From Pseudoalteromonas sp. T1lg75 (lineage in GTDB: Bacteria > Pseudomonadota > Gammaproteobacteria > Enterobacterales > Alteromonadaceae), in NCBI RefSeq assembly GCF_002964705.1, contig NZ_PQCD01000005.1:62001-126000 (forward strand): 64,000 nucleotides of DNA, written 5' to 3'. A model generated the notes under the pieces. That model was not told where the DNA came from. It worked only from the letters and a program-made list of their open reading frames with translations, and did not search any database. Positions 27,441-36,457 of the stretch are shown here, in pieces. A program made the position numbers and the translations under genes. Position 1 is the stretch's first letter. Each line of letters opens with the position of its first letter.

Positions 27441-29050
27441 ACAGCAGCACCTACCTGAAAGGGTTCAAGGACGATACCTGGCTCAACGGGATTGGCGATT
27501 TTTTCTGCAGGATGGACGGAGTTAGGTGGGGGATCAACTTAAGCATCTACCCTAGCAAGGAGCATGGAAAGGATGCGATTTCTCTTTCCAATGCACCAAT
27601 TTTGATACGCAAAAAAATCATCAATCCAACCAAAGACTATTACCGCAAAAATTACGAGATAACTTTTTCAGTACCCTCGGATCATGAATGGCGAATTGAC
27701 ACACTTGAGAACTGCCCGGCCATTGAACGGCGGTTGCATAAGGAAGCCAGGCAATATTGTTTCGTGTTCCACCACCCGGACGGTACCAGGATCTATCTTC
27801 CCCAGTTCGAACTGGCGAGGGCGCTCTTTTTTCACAATGGCTATCTGGCCCGCTCTTCGGTAATTCACGATGTATTGAACAATGAGTTTGCAGTTGAGTA
27901 CGACAACGTGTGGGAAAGGGCCATCATCAACGTACTGGATACCTGCAATTGTCCGGCAGAGCTGTTTAATGATTACGGTTATCGCCGGGTACTTGCTTGG
28001 TTGCTGATGGATGAAGATGCCAGGCGTTCATACGATAGTATTGGCAATTACCAGCTGCGTAATGGAGCTGATGACGGGCAATACAGAGTATGGACCTTTC
28101 AGTTCGAACCTCCAGTACTGGAAGGTGCCAGCCTGAAGTTGAAAGGTAATTTTGACCCAGAAAGCCAAACGTTCTTGGTTTACGAGGTTACCAGCATAAG
28201 AAATATTCCCGCCAACTTACCTGAGCATATCGAGTTTTACAGTCCCAAGTTTTTCACTCGGGTCGCTGGGAAAGGTGTAGTAGCCGGCTCTGCTCTTGAG
28301 CGGCCGCCTGGGTATAACGTGGATGACGCGGCGGAAGGAAGCCGGGAAAACAAGCCGGTCATGATTCGAGAAAACACGACTGAGCTTGCGTTCAATCGTG
28401 TGGTGGAGACGTCGAAGATCAGCAAAAAGAGAAAGTCCACGGTGAAAGGCCACGAGAACGATGGTGAGCAGGGTGAAGTTTCCAAAGATGTCAGTACCGA
28501 AGAGCAAGGACCATACGGAGGTCTGATAAGCGCCGAATGGAACAATCTTGATGACCAAACTGATGATGCTTACCTGTATCTGAACAAATTCGAGAGCTAC
28601 TTAAAAATGCTCGGATTACTTAGGGATAAATATGGCTTTAAGGTCAACACCGATCCACTGAGAAAGTTGCCGAATATTGGTAAATGCAAAAAGCATATAT
28701 TGGAAACTGATCAAAATCCGAGGTGTATGTCGGTCGCCCATGTTACAGCAGGCCTCACAGGGTACTATCTGCTGGAAGTCGATACTTCAGATGCAAGCAA
28801 GGCCTTATCGACAAAAGTGATCTTGGCCAAGGCTATCGGCGACATAGAGCCCCACTTGTTTGAGATGGAAAAGCAGTTGCTTAAGGCATCTCTATCCTGG
28901 CCGAAGCAGCATTTGGATAACTTGGTCGGTGCAGAGAATCACACTTGGATTCCACACCAAAAGTCTGACAAGCCCGGAGCAATTACCGCAGAGGACATTG
29001 ATAAGTGGGCTGAAAGGGTGTTTGTGAGGCTGATTTCTACAGAACAATAA
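27437..29050 (+). CDS. tnsE: Target selector TnsE
   Basis: 537 residues (Tn7 TnsE has 538). Shared blocks with Tn7 TnsE include YLPQFELARALFFHNGYLARS, YGGLISAEW near residue 360, LLEVDTSDASKALSTKV and the C-terminal KASLSWPKQHLDNL...DIDKWAERV. TnsE directs insertion to replicating DNA via the sliding clamp and lagging-strand ends, favouring conjugal plasmids; the C-terminal half holds the DNA/clamp-binding function. The start is TTG 27437: AGGAGGT (27421-27427) sits 9 bases upstream. A charged, low-complexity stretch (about 295-355) separates the N- and C-terminal domains. Presence of both tnsD and tnsE implies both target pathways remain. Confidence 0.94.
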   Translation: MNSSTYLKGFKDDTWLNGIGDFFCRMDGVRWGINLSIYPSKEHGKDAISLSNAPILIRKKIINPTKDYYRKNYEITFSVPSDHEWRIDTLENCPAIERRLHKEARQYCFVFHHPDGTRIYLPQFELARALFFHNGYLARSSVIHDVLNNEFAVEYDNVWERAIINVLDTCNCPAELFNDYGYRRVLAWLLMDEDARRSYDSIGNYQLRNGADDGQYRVWTFQFEPPVLEGASLKLKGNFDPESQTFLVYEVTSIRNIPANLPEHIEFYSPKFFTRVAGKGVVAGSALERPPGYNVDDAAEGSRENKPVMIRENTTELAFNRVVETSKISKKRKSTVKGHENDGEQGEVSKDVSTEEQGPYGGLISAEWNNLDDQTDDAYLYLNKFESYLKMLGLLRDKYGFKVNTDPLRKLPNIGKCKKHILETDQNPRCMSVAHVTAGLTGYYLLEVDTSDASKALSTKVILAKAIGDIEPHLFEMEKQLLKASLSWPKQHLDNLVGAENHTWIPHQKSDKPGAITAEDIDKWAERVFVRLISTEQ

Positions 29051-29330
29051 TCACACAATGCATCTCAAGAGGCACATGCAAAGCCTGGCTTAGCGGCACA
29101 AATTGAAGGCTCTGAGTTTGCAAGTTGTGCGCTTGCAGCCGGACATCGTGATTAGGCTATACCGGGTTTATCACATGCTTGGTATTTACCCGCCGCCAGC
29201 AGGCTCCTGATATAAGGACCGGTGGCCCTACTCCCCGCATTTTCCCGTGAAGTTGCCAATTACCTTCTCGATCCTGTGGTGCTGTCAGAGCAATTAGTTT
29301 TTGCCATCAAGTGTTTATGTTGATTCTGGT
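29051..29330. other. Non-coding junction between the tns operon and cargo
   Basis: 280 bp of moderate GC without a convincing open frame or Shine-Dalgarno sequence on either strand. I see no clear terminator or repeat. It is probably the scar where cargo was joined to the tns module. Confidence 0.5.
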
Positions 29331-29987
29331 TTATTTATCACCGCCTCCGTAGGCACGCATAAATAGGGTCACTACATTGGTTACCCAAGTCTCTATCTGC
29401 GCTGCCGAGGGTGGGCTGTCCGGGTAAGTCAGGTACTGTAACTGCAGCTCGCTGCGGACCAGGTTTACAAACATACAGGCGACGGCCTCCAGACTGGTGT
29501 CACCAAAATTTACTTCACCGGACTGGCTGGCACCGGCTAACAGATCGGCAACCAGCCTGGCACTAACCTGCGGCCCGGCACGGTAAAATGTATGTGCCAG
29601 AGCAGGAAAGCGGGCGCTTTCGGCAATGGCAACACGATATAGTGCCAGTCCGGACGGGGAGAGCACCACATCCAGATAGGTCCGAGCCAGTATGCCCAGG
29701 GTTTCTTTCAGTCGCCCCGGCTGAAAGCGGATATTATGCAGGGCTCTGGTAAAAGCAGCGCACTCGGATTTGATCACGGCGGTAAAGAGCGCTTCCTTGT
29801 TGGTGAAGTGCGCATATACCGTTGATTTTGAAACCCCGGCTTCGCGCTGGATCATGTCGGTGGTGGCAGCACTGAAGCCATGGGCCAGAAATACCTTTCG
29901 AGCAGCCTGCAAAACCTTGAGTGCTTTACCACTAAGCTCGGTTTCACCCGAAAGGGAAACATGTTCGGTTAGGTTGCGTTGTTGCAT
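29331..29987 (-). CDS. TetR/AcrR-family repressor of the efflux operon
   Basis: 218 residues from ATG 29987, which has GAGG upstream; in-frame starts further up (to 30053) would run through the operator region and are less likely. The N-terminal TetR helix-turn-helix (about 23-68: ALKVLQAARKVFLAHGFSAATTDMIQREAGVSKSTVYAHFTNKEALF) is followed by a helical ligand domain with an AefR-like C-terminal pattern. It is divergent from an outer-membrane factor gene, with two palindromes between. The arrangement resembles VceR upstream of vceCAB in Vibrio cholerae and suggests release by pump substrates. Confidence 0.9.
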   Translation of the reverse strand: MQQRNLTEHVSLSGETELSGKALKVLQAARKVFLAHGFSAATTDMIQREAGVSKSTVYAHFTNKEALFTAVIKSECAAFTRALHNIRFQPGRLKETLGILARTYLDVVLSPSGLALYRVAIAESARFPALAHTFYRAGPQVSARLVADLLAGASQSGEVNFGDTSLEAVACMFVNLVRSELQLQYLTYPDSPPSAAQIETWVTNVVTLFMRAYGGGDK

Positions 29988-30034
29988 CTGAATCGGCCTC
30001 TTGGCAATGATGTATATTCTTGACACTGTATCGA

Positions 30035-30049
30035 ACTGTACGGTACAGT
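30035..30049. promoter_or_regulatory. Palindrome 1 in the tetR/efflux divergent region
   Basis: ACTGTAC-g-GTACAGT is a perfect 7-1-7 inverted repeat close to the repressor gene start. It is a likely operator for self-control of the TetR-type gene. Confidence 0.6.
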
Positions 30050-30123
30050 GCAAATTGTATCGCTATCCTGGTGCATCCCATCGTTCTTGGTGGGCAATGT
30101 TACCCGGATTATTTTTTTGCCAC

Positions 30124-30149
30124 CAGTTCGAACCGATCGGTTCGAACTG
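30124..30149. promoter_or_regulatory. Perfect 26-bp palindrome upstream of the efflux operon
   Basis: CAGTTCGAACCGA is followed immediately by its exact reverse complement, giving a 26-bp perfect palindrome that ends 19 bp before the first efflux gene. Length and position fit a TetR-family operator bound by one or two dimers. Confidence 0.75.
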
Positions 30150-30168
30150 AAGTGTTCGGTGAGCTTAT

Positions 30169-31653
30169 ATGACTCCACAATCGTTGTTACCTTCGCTGCG
30201 TAAATCCACGGTAGCGCTCAGTATACTGCTGCTTGCCGGCTGTGCGGTCGGCCCCCATTTTGTTCAGCCCGGCAACAGTCTGCCGGGAACGCCGTTATCG
30301 CCTCGGGATGATTACCGTCATATGCAGGAAACATCCGTAGTCAATGTGCCTGTGCAGTGGTGGGTACTGTTCAATGATCCGATATTAACCGAACTGCAGC
30401 AACGAGCCCAGGCCGGTAACCTGGGCCTGCAAATGGCGGCGGAACGCATAGAGCAAAGCCGCGCACAGCTGGGTATCACGTCGGCCCAGCTGTTGCCCGG
30501 TGCGGCGGGCAATGCGAGCTATTCCCGTGGCGGGCTCAGCCAGCACGGCCGGCTGGCCGCGCTGGGAGCACCGACCAGCGCCACCGGTTTCTGGCAACTC
30601 GGATTTGACGCCAGCTGGGAGCTTGATCTGTGGGGGCGAGCTCATCGAGCGCGCGAAGGGGCCACTGCCGCCCTTGAGGCGAGGGTATACGACCATGAGG
30701 CGACCCGGGTGGCATTGTCCGCTGAGGTGGCCCGTGTTTACCTGCAATTACGGGGCACCCAGGCCCAGCTGAACATTACGCAGAAAAATCAGGCGATTGC
30801 CGAGCGAGCCCTAGAACTGATCGAAAGCCGTGAACGCAATGGGGTAGCCACCGGCTTTGAGGTCGCGTCCGCTCGTGCGCAAGTGGCTACAGTCAAGGGC
30901 ATGGTGCCTGCGCTCATTCAGCACAGAAACGCTTTGATGAATGCGTTGGCCTTACTGCTGGGAGAGCAACCGCGGGCATTCGACACCGAGTTGAAAAACG
31001 CCATGCCCCTGCCTTCATTGCCGAGCAAGGTGCCGATGGGGGTTCCATCCGAGCTGGCGCAGCGACGACCCGATATTCAGCGTGCCGAAGCCGAACTGCA
31101 TGCGGCCACCGCCGCCATCGGCGTTGCCAGGGCTGATTTCTATCCCCGCATTGGCCTGGGAGCTCGAATTGGGGTAGAAGCCTTTGAATCCGACGACCTA
31201 GATAGTTGGGATTCCCGCTTTTTTTCCGTCGGCCCTACCGTTTATCTGCCCATCTTTGAAGGGGGGCGGCTGAAACAGCGACTAGCACTGAATGAGGCGA
31301 AACAAAAGCGCGTCGCGCTGGCCTACCGGCAAACGGTACTGCAGGCCTGGCACGAAGTGGATAACGCCTTGGATGCCTGGGCAGCACAACGCAGCCAGCA
31401 CGCCAACCTGCAGGTGTCCTACGAGCAGAACATACAGGCGCTGAATGCCGCCGAGCGAGGCTACCAGCAGGGTGCGGTGGACTATTTGCGAGTACTGTCC
31501 GCACAGCGCAACGTGCTGGAGAGCGAATCCCGGCTCAATGACAATGCCACCGACGCCACCCTAGCGCTGGTGAACCTCTACAAATCACTAGGGGGCGGAT
31601 GGGATCCGGACGCCCTGTCGATTGCGCCGTCATCCCTGGAGGCGGACCAATGA
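30169..31653 (+). CDS. NodT/OprM-type outer-membrane efflux lipoprotein
   Basis: 494 residues. Lipoprotein signal with LLAGC (Cys25), then GPHFVQPG and two TolC repeats rich in long helices (INDPILTELQQRAQAGNLGLQ-type, RAQLGITSAQLLPGAAGNASYSR, and AQRRPDIQRAEAELHAATAAIGVARADFYPRI). It forms the trimeric outer-membrane duct of a tripartite pump. The stop overlaps the MFS start (ATGA), so the genes are coupled. It is the first gene of the operon behind the 26-bp palindrome. Confidence 0.93.
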   Translation: MTPQSLLPSLRKSTVALSILLLAGCAVGPHFVQPGNSLPGTPLSPRDDYRHMQETSVVNVPVQWWVLFNDPILTELQQRAQAGNLGLQMAAERIEQSRAQLGITSAQLLPGAAGNASYSRGGLSQHGRLAALGAPTSATGFWQLGFDASWELDLWGRAHRAREGATAALEARVYDHEATRVALSAEVARVYLQLRGTQAQLNITQKNQAIAERALELIESRERNGVATGFEVASARAQVATVKGMVPALIQHRNALMNALALLLGEQPRAFDTELKNAMPLPSLPSKVPMGVPSELAQRRPDIQRAEAELHAATAAIGVARADFYPRIGLGARIGVEAFESDDLDSWDSRFFSVGPTVYLPIFEGGRLKQRLALNEAKQKRVALAYRQTVLQAWHEVDNALDAWAAQRSQHANLQVSYEQNIQALNAAERGYQQGAVDYLRVLSAQRNVLESESRLNDNATDATLALVNLYKSLGGGWDPDALSIAPSSLEADQ

Positions 31654-33206
31654 GCACGGTCGTAGTACAGCCGCCCGCAAGCTCGCCTGCTGTGGCGGCA
31701 AAGCCATCCGGGCGCGCGCTTGGTGGCCTGGTCGGCATTCTTGTCGCCGCCATGATGGCGGGGCTGAACAACCGCGTTGGTGCGCTGGCGCTGGCGGACG
31801 TGCGAGGGGCGTTGGGTTTTAGCCTGGACGGCGCCTCCTGGCTTACCACTGTGTATACCGCCGGTGAGCTCATCGCCATGCCCTTCGCCGCCTGGTTTGC
31901 CATTACGCTGTCCATACGGCGCTTTGAGCTGTGGATGATTGGCACCTGCGCATTATTGGCCTTGGTGATGCCCTTTATCCAGCGTCTCGATCTGTTGCTC
32001 GCCCTACGCTTCGTGCAAGGTGTCGCTAGCGGAACTATGATTCCCTTGCTGATGATGGCGGCATTGAAATTCCTTCCTGTCCATATACGGCTGCATGGTC
32101 TGGCGTTGTATGCACTGACGGCTACTTTCGCACCCAATGTGTCGATCTGGTTGGCTGGGCATTGGACTGACGGACTGCTCGACTGGCGCTGGGTGTATTG
32201 GCAGATCATACCCTTGGCCCTTATCGCAGGTGGGCTGATTGCCTGGGGGCTGCCGAAGGATGCCATTCAGACCGGGCGTTTCCGGCAAGCCAATTGGGTT
32301 GGCCTGGCACTGGGTGCGCCTGCGCTGGGCCTTATTGCGGTTGCTCTGGATCAGGGAGTGCGGCTGGATTGGCTTAACTCCCCCCTGATTGTCGTGTCAT
32401 TGGTGGCTGGCTTCACTTTGCTGGGCGTCTATCTACTTACTGAATGGTACCACCCTTCTCCGTTCATCAAGTTGCAATTGCTGGAGCGGCGCAACCTGGG
32501 GCTGAACTGTACACTGTTTGTCTTTCTACTGGTAGTCATGAGCTCCGGGGTGATGTTGCCAATGCACTACCTCGGGCCATTACAGGATTACCGCCCCCAG
32601 CAGATAGCTCCCATTGGTTTGATTATCGCCTTGCCACAACTGATCTTTGGCTCAGTAGTAGCGGTCTTGCTGTACCAGAAATGGGTCGATGCTCGCTTCG
32701 TCTTCAGCCTTGGCCTGCTTTTGATTGCGCTGGCGTGTTTCTCGGGCAGTTGGCTTACTCCAGATTGGAATCGGGATCAGTTCGTGATGGTACAGATGCT
32801 GCAGGCACTCGGCCAGCCCATGGCGGTGGTATCAATGCTGTTTCTCGCCACCAGCGTGGTGCGGCCTGGCGAAGGTCCTTATGTGTCGGGAACCATTAAT
32901 ACGCTGCGTGCTCTCGGCTCATTGATAGGCGGTGCCGTGGTCGGGCAGTTCCTGACGGTTCGCGGACGCTTTCATGGGGAAATGTTGCTGGATCATGCCG
33001 CGCTAGCTGAGTCCTCTCTCTCATCGGTGCCTGAGCCGTCCCAGTTGATGGGCATTGTCGGCCAACAAGCATTGGTGCTGTCGGTGGCGGATGCCTATCG
33101 CGCCTTGGGGGTTCTGGCACTGCTCTTGATTCCTTTCGTGCTGCGGCTGACCTACATTCCTGCGCCTGACCTGAAGGCCAGTACTTCTTTATCATCATCT
33201 TCATAA
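31650..33206 (+). CDS. DHA2 (EmrB/QacA) family MFS drug exporter
   Basis: 518 residues from ATG 31650, which overlaps the upstream stop; an earlier in-frame start at 31599 would add 17 unrelated residues. About 14 hydrophobic segments, as expected for the 14-helix DHA2 family. The first helix region (GGLVGILVAAMMAGLNNRVGALALADVRGALG) and the loop LALRFVQGVASGTMIPLLMMAAL are typical. It is a proton-driven inner-membrane pump acting with the adaptor and outer-membrane partner encoded on each side. Substrates cannot be read from the sequence, but relatives export uncouplers, biocides and hydrophobic antibiotics. Confidence 0.93.
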   Translation: MSTVVVQPPASSPAVAAKPSGRALGGLVGILVAAMMAGLNNRVGALALADVRGALGFSLDGASWLTTVYTAGELIAMPFAAWFAITLSIRRFELWMIGTCALLALVMPFIQRLDLLLALRFVQGVASGTMIPLLMMAALKFLPVHIRLHGLALYALTATFAPNVSIWLAGHWTDGLLDWRWVYWQIIPLALIAGGLIAWGLPKDAIQTGRFRQANWVGLALGAPALGLIAVALDQGVRLDWLNSPLIVVSLVAGFTLLGVYLLTEWYHPSPFIKLQLLERRNLGLNCTLFVFLLVVMSSGVMLPMHYLGPLQDYRPQQIAPIGLIIALPQLIFGSVVAVLLYQKWVDARFVFSLGLLLIALACFSGSWLTPDWNRDQFVMVQMLQALGQPMAVVSMLFLATSVVRPGEGPYVSGTINTLRALGSLIGGAVVGQFLTVRGRFHGEMLLDHAALAESSLSSVPEPSQLMGIVGQQALVLSVADAYRALGVLALLLIPFVLRLTYIPAPDLKASTSLSSSS

Positions 33207-33219
33207 GGAGCATTTCATC

Positions 33220-34254
33220 ATGGCATTGCCAAAGAAAGCCAAAATCACCAGTGCAGTACTGCTATTGGCAGTCGCGATAGGCTGTGTGCTTTATCTCAAT
33301 CGGCCAGAATCAAGCGCATCAAGTCAGTCCACAAAAGATGCTTATGTACAGGCAGACTTCACTTTTGTTGCCCCACAGATTGCTGGGAAGGTCGATCAGA
33401 TATTCGTGGAGGAGAACCAGCAGGTGAAGGCAGGGGACTTGCTCGCGACCATTGACGATCGGGATTTCGTCGTCGCCGTGGATGCCGCTAAAGCACAAGT
33501 TTCCGGTGCTAACGCCAGTGTCGCCAGTCTGGAAGCTCGTCTGGCACAGCAGCAAAACGTGATACACCAAGCGCAGGCAGCCGTTGCCATGGATAAGGCC
33601 GAGCTAGTATTGGCGAGAGCTAACCACGAACGCTATCGCAACCTGGCCGCCGATGGTTCAGGTACTGTCCAAGCCATGCAACAGGCCCAATCACAGTTGA
33701 ATATCCGTCTGGCGAGCCAAGAGAAGAACCAGGCGGGACTAAAAGCGGCCCAGCAGCAGGTGGCCATTCTGCAAGCTGAACTGGAAAAGGCCAAAGCAGC
33801 GCTAGCCCAAGCCCAGGCCGCTCAAGCCGCAGCGGAATTAAAATTGTCCTATACGCGTATCACGGCCCCAGTTGACGGTACCGTGGGACAGAAATCGGTT
33901 CGTGTCGGAGCCTTCGTCAATACCGGTACTCCACTGCTAGCAATCGTTCCACTTGATGCCGTCTATATCCAGGCGAACTATCGCGAAACGCAATTGGCTC
34001 ATATCCAAATAGGACAAACGGTGGACATCAAAGTAGATGCCTTGCCCGGCGCCACCCTGAAAGGGACAGTAGAAAGTTTAGGCCCTGCTAGTGGGGTCAG
34101 CTACTCCGCCATTGCGCCACACAATGCAACCGGTAATTTTACTAAAATTGTGCAACGCCTTCCCTTACGCATTCGCGTGGATTCTGGTCAGCCTGAGGCG
34201 AATAAACTACGCGTGGGTATGTCTGTGGTGCCAACCATCCAAACCCGGAACTAA
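33220..34254 (+). CDS. EmrA/HlyD-type periplasmic adaptor protein
   Basis: 344 residues: a membrane anchor (about 9-27, SAVLLLAVAIGCVLYLN), the lipoyl half-motif (APQIAGKVDQIFVEENQQVKAGDLLATID), a long Ala/Gln-rich helical hairpin (about 90-205), the second half (YTRITAPVDGTVGQKSVRVGAFVNTGTPLLAIV) and a beta-barrel (LPGATLKGTVESLGPASG). It bridges the MFS pump and the outer-membrane duct. AAGGAG precedes the ATG by 8 bases. It is the last cargo gene before the IS element; 47 bp separate them. Confidence 0.92.
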   Translation: MALPKKAKITSAVLLLAVAIGCVLYLNRPESSASSQSTKDAYVQADFTFVAPQIAGKVDQIFVEENQQVKAGDLLATIDDRDFVVAVDAAKAQVSGANASVASLEARLAQQQNVIHQAQAAVAMDKAELVLARANHERYRNLAADGSGTVQAMQQAQSQLNIRLASQEKNQAGLKAAQQQVAILQAELEKAKAALAQAQAAQAAAELKLSYTRITAPVDGTVGQKSVRVGAFVNTGTPLLAIVPLDAVYIQANYRETQLAHIQIGQTVDIKVDALPGATLKGTVESLGPASGVSYSAIAPHNATGNFTKIVQRLPLRIRVDSGQPEANKLRVGMSVVPTIQTRN

Positions 34255-34309
34255 TGAGACGTAAGAGTTGAGTTTGAACTTGCTGCTGCTCAGTGGCGAT
34301 TTGTAGTGG

Positions 34310-35472
<1,163 letters not shown>

Positions 35473-35571
35473 GGAACACCTCTTGTTACGGTGGTGACTG
35501 TACCACCTTAAATGGTGTCCGGGAGCATTAGACCACTACACCTCGATAACACGGCCGATCCCCATAGATTT

Positions 35572-35719
35572 AGTATGAGACTTTATTACTTATAATTAAG
35601 GCTTTAACAACTAAATTTGTCTGATGAGTATGATACTTTTTTCAAAAATGACTTGAATCCCAAGCCACAGAGTCCGCTGTACATGGATTTTAAGTATGAA
35701 ACTTTATTACTCTCCCACA
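35572..35719 (-). repeat. Left end: terminal TGTGGG and three spaced TnsB-type sites
   Basis: Read inward on the minus strand: AGTAATAAAGTTTCATACT (35711-35693) just inside the terminus TGTGGGAG, a degenerate AAAAAAGTATCATACT (35645-35627), and AGTAATAAAGTCTCATACT (35590-35572). The wide spacing over about 150 bp is typical of a Tn7 left end and contrasts with the packed right end. Confidence 0.9.
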
Positions 35720-35723
35720 TTTT

Positions 35724-35787
35724 TGTCGGAGAGGAATAAAGTTTCATACCGATATTGAGCAAAAAGCCGACTTTACGTCGGCTTTTT
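35724..35787 (+). repeat. Relic right end A of a second Tn7-like element
   Basis: TGTCGGAGAGGAATAAAGTTTCATACC starts inside the T tract after the transposon. It is followed by the spacer GATATTGAGC and a perfect hairpin (AAAAAGCCGAC, TTTAC, GTCGGCTTTTT at 35761-35787). The terminus differs from the live element (TGTCGG against TGTGGG). Only one TnsB-type site remains; it looks like a fusion of site 1 with site 3 of the intact relative at 36305. Undoing the newer insertion puts this end about 24 bp after the glmS stop, so it was itself an attTn7 insertion. Confidence 0.82.
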
Positions 35788-35964
35788 AGTGCTTAGGACA
35801 ATCTAGGGAATATGCGACGCATCGAGAATGAACTGGTTGTAAACTCTAATTACGGATGCAACTAATTAGGGGGAGGTTTACAAATTCATCTAAGTCTACT
35901 TTGAAGGCTACTTACATAAAAAATCCTCATATTTTACGAGGCCTTAGTCTATCTAACTAGTGCG
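35788..35964. other. Short non-coding stretch with minus-strand terminator
   Basis: No gene is visible. At 35916-35942 the minus strand reads CCTC-n9-GAGG followed by ATTTTTT, a small factor-independent terminator for the small membrane-protein gene that ends at 35965. Confidence 0.55.
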
Positions 35965-36177
35965 TTAGTCTTTTTTCGTCGTGGATTCATCATACATCAC
36001 AACACCAATCGAAAGTAAGAATGAACTTGGCACGATAATAAGTAAAGCGACACCTAAATTCTTAACACTTATCAGTGTCACATCTCCACCCAAAAATACT
36101 TTCAATAATGATATTAAAAGTATTGCGACGATAAAAAATAACGTAACTTTACATACCTTAGACCAGAAGTTGCTCAT
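35965..36177 (-). CDS. Small two-helix membrane protein of unknown function
   Basis: 70 residues from ATG 36177, chosen because AGAGG lies 6 bases upstream; an ATG two codons earlier (36183) would sit directly on the Shine-Dalgarno sequence. Two hydrophobic helices (about 9-28, VTLFFIVAILLISLLKVFL, and about 38-60, LGVALLIIVPSSFLLSIGVVMY) with a charged C-terminal tail. AT-rich. It lies between the two relic right ends and is probably leftover cargo of the second Tn7-like element. I do not recognise the family. Confidence 0.6.
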   Translation of the reverse strand: MSNFWSKVCKVTLFFIVAILLISLLKVFLGGDVTLISVKNLGVALLIIVPSSFLLSIGVVMYDESTTKKD

Positions 36178-36202
36178 ACTCATCCTCTAACATCTATTTT
36201 CT

Positions 36203-36215
36203 GTTGTAGTACAAC
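36203..36215. promoter_or_regulatory. Palindrome upstream of the small membrane-protein gene
   Basis: GTTGTA-g-TACAAC is a perfect 6-1-6 inverted repeat 25 bp upstream of the gene start, with another GTTGTAC at 36239-36245. It is a possible operator; nothing nearby encodes an obvious regulator. Confidence 0.4.
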
Positions 36216-36304
36216 TATCGTTATATACATTAGTGACTGTTGTACTTATTACATCTGAAACTGTCTCAGTAGCGGCCCACCAACTCCATATTTTTTCATG
36301 GTAT

Positions 36305-36406
36305 TGTCGGAAAGGAATAAAGTTTCATACTAAGTATTAAAGTATCACACTGGGTAATAGAGTTTCATACCGATTTTGAGCAAAAAGCCGACTTTACGTC
36401 GGCTTT
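36305..36406 (+). repeat. Relic right end B of a third Tn7-like element (three sites plus hairpin)
   Basis: TGTCGG at 36305, then AGGAATAAAGTTTCATACT (36313-36331), AGTATTAAAGTATCACACT (36333-36351) and GGTAATAGAGTTTCATACC (36353-36371). The same exact 20-bp period is seen in the live right end. The hairpin AAAAAGCCGAC/GTCGGCTTT follows at 36382-36406. On the minus strand the hairpin ends in TTTTT and can terminate the beta-lactamase-like gene. No tns genes follow, so the element has lost its core. Confidence 0.85.
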
Positions 36407-36416
36407 GTCATTTGGT

Positions 36417-36438
36417 GTGAATGGGCTCCCGCATTCAC
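36417..36438. repeat. Short inverted repeat next to relic end B
   Basis: GTGAATG-n8-CATTCAC lies 19 bp downstream of the stop of the beta-lactamase-like gene. It may add to the termination signal there. Confidence 0.45.
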
Positions 36439-36457
36439 CTGTTGCGCCACATAATTG

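Noticed and set aside
29051..29330. A further short gene between tnsE and the tetR-like gene
   Set aside because: No frame of reasonable length with a ribosome-binding site on either strand; treated as non-coding.
29988..30053. Longer start for the TetR-type repressor
   Set aside because: The extra 22 residues are encoded over palindrome 1 and the likely promoter, and the family's helix-turn-helix does not need them.
36305..36371. CRISPR-like array (20-bp periodic repeats)
   Set aside because: The period is too short, there are no spacers, and the units match the TnsB-type sites of the live transposon end.
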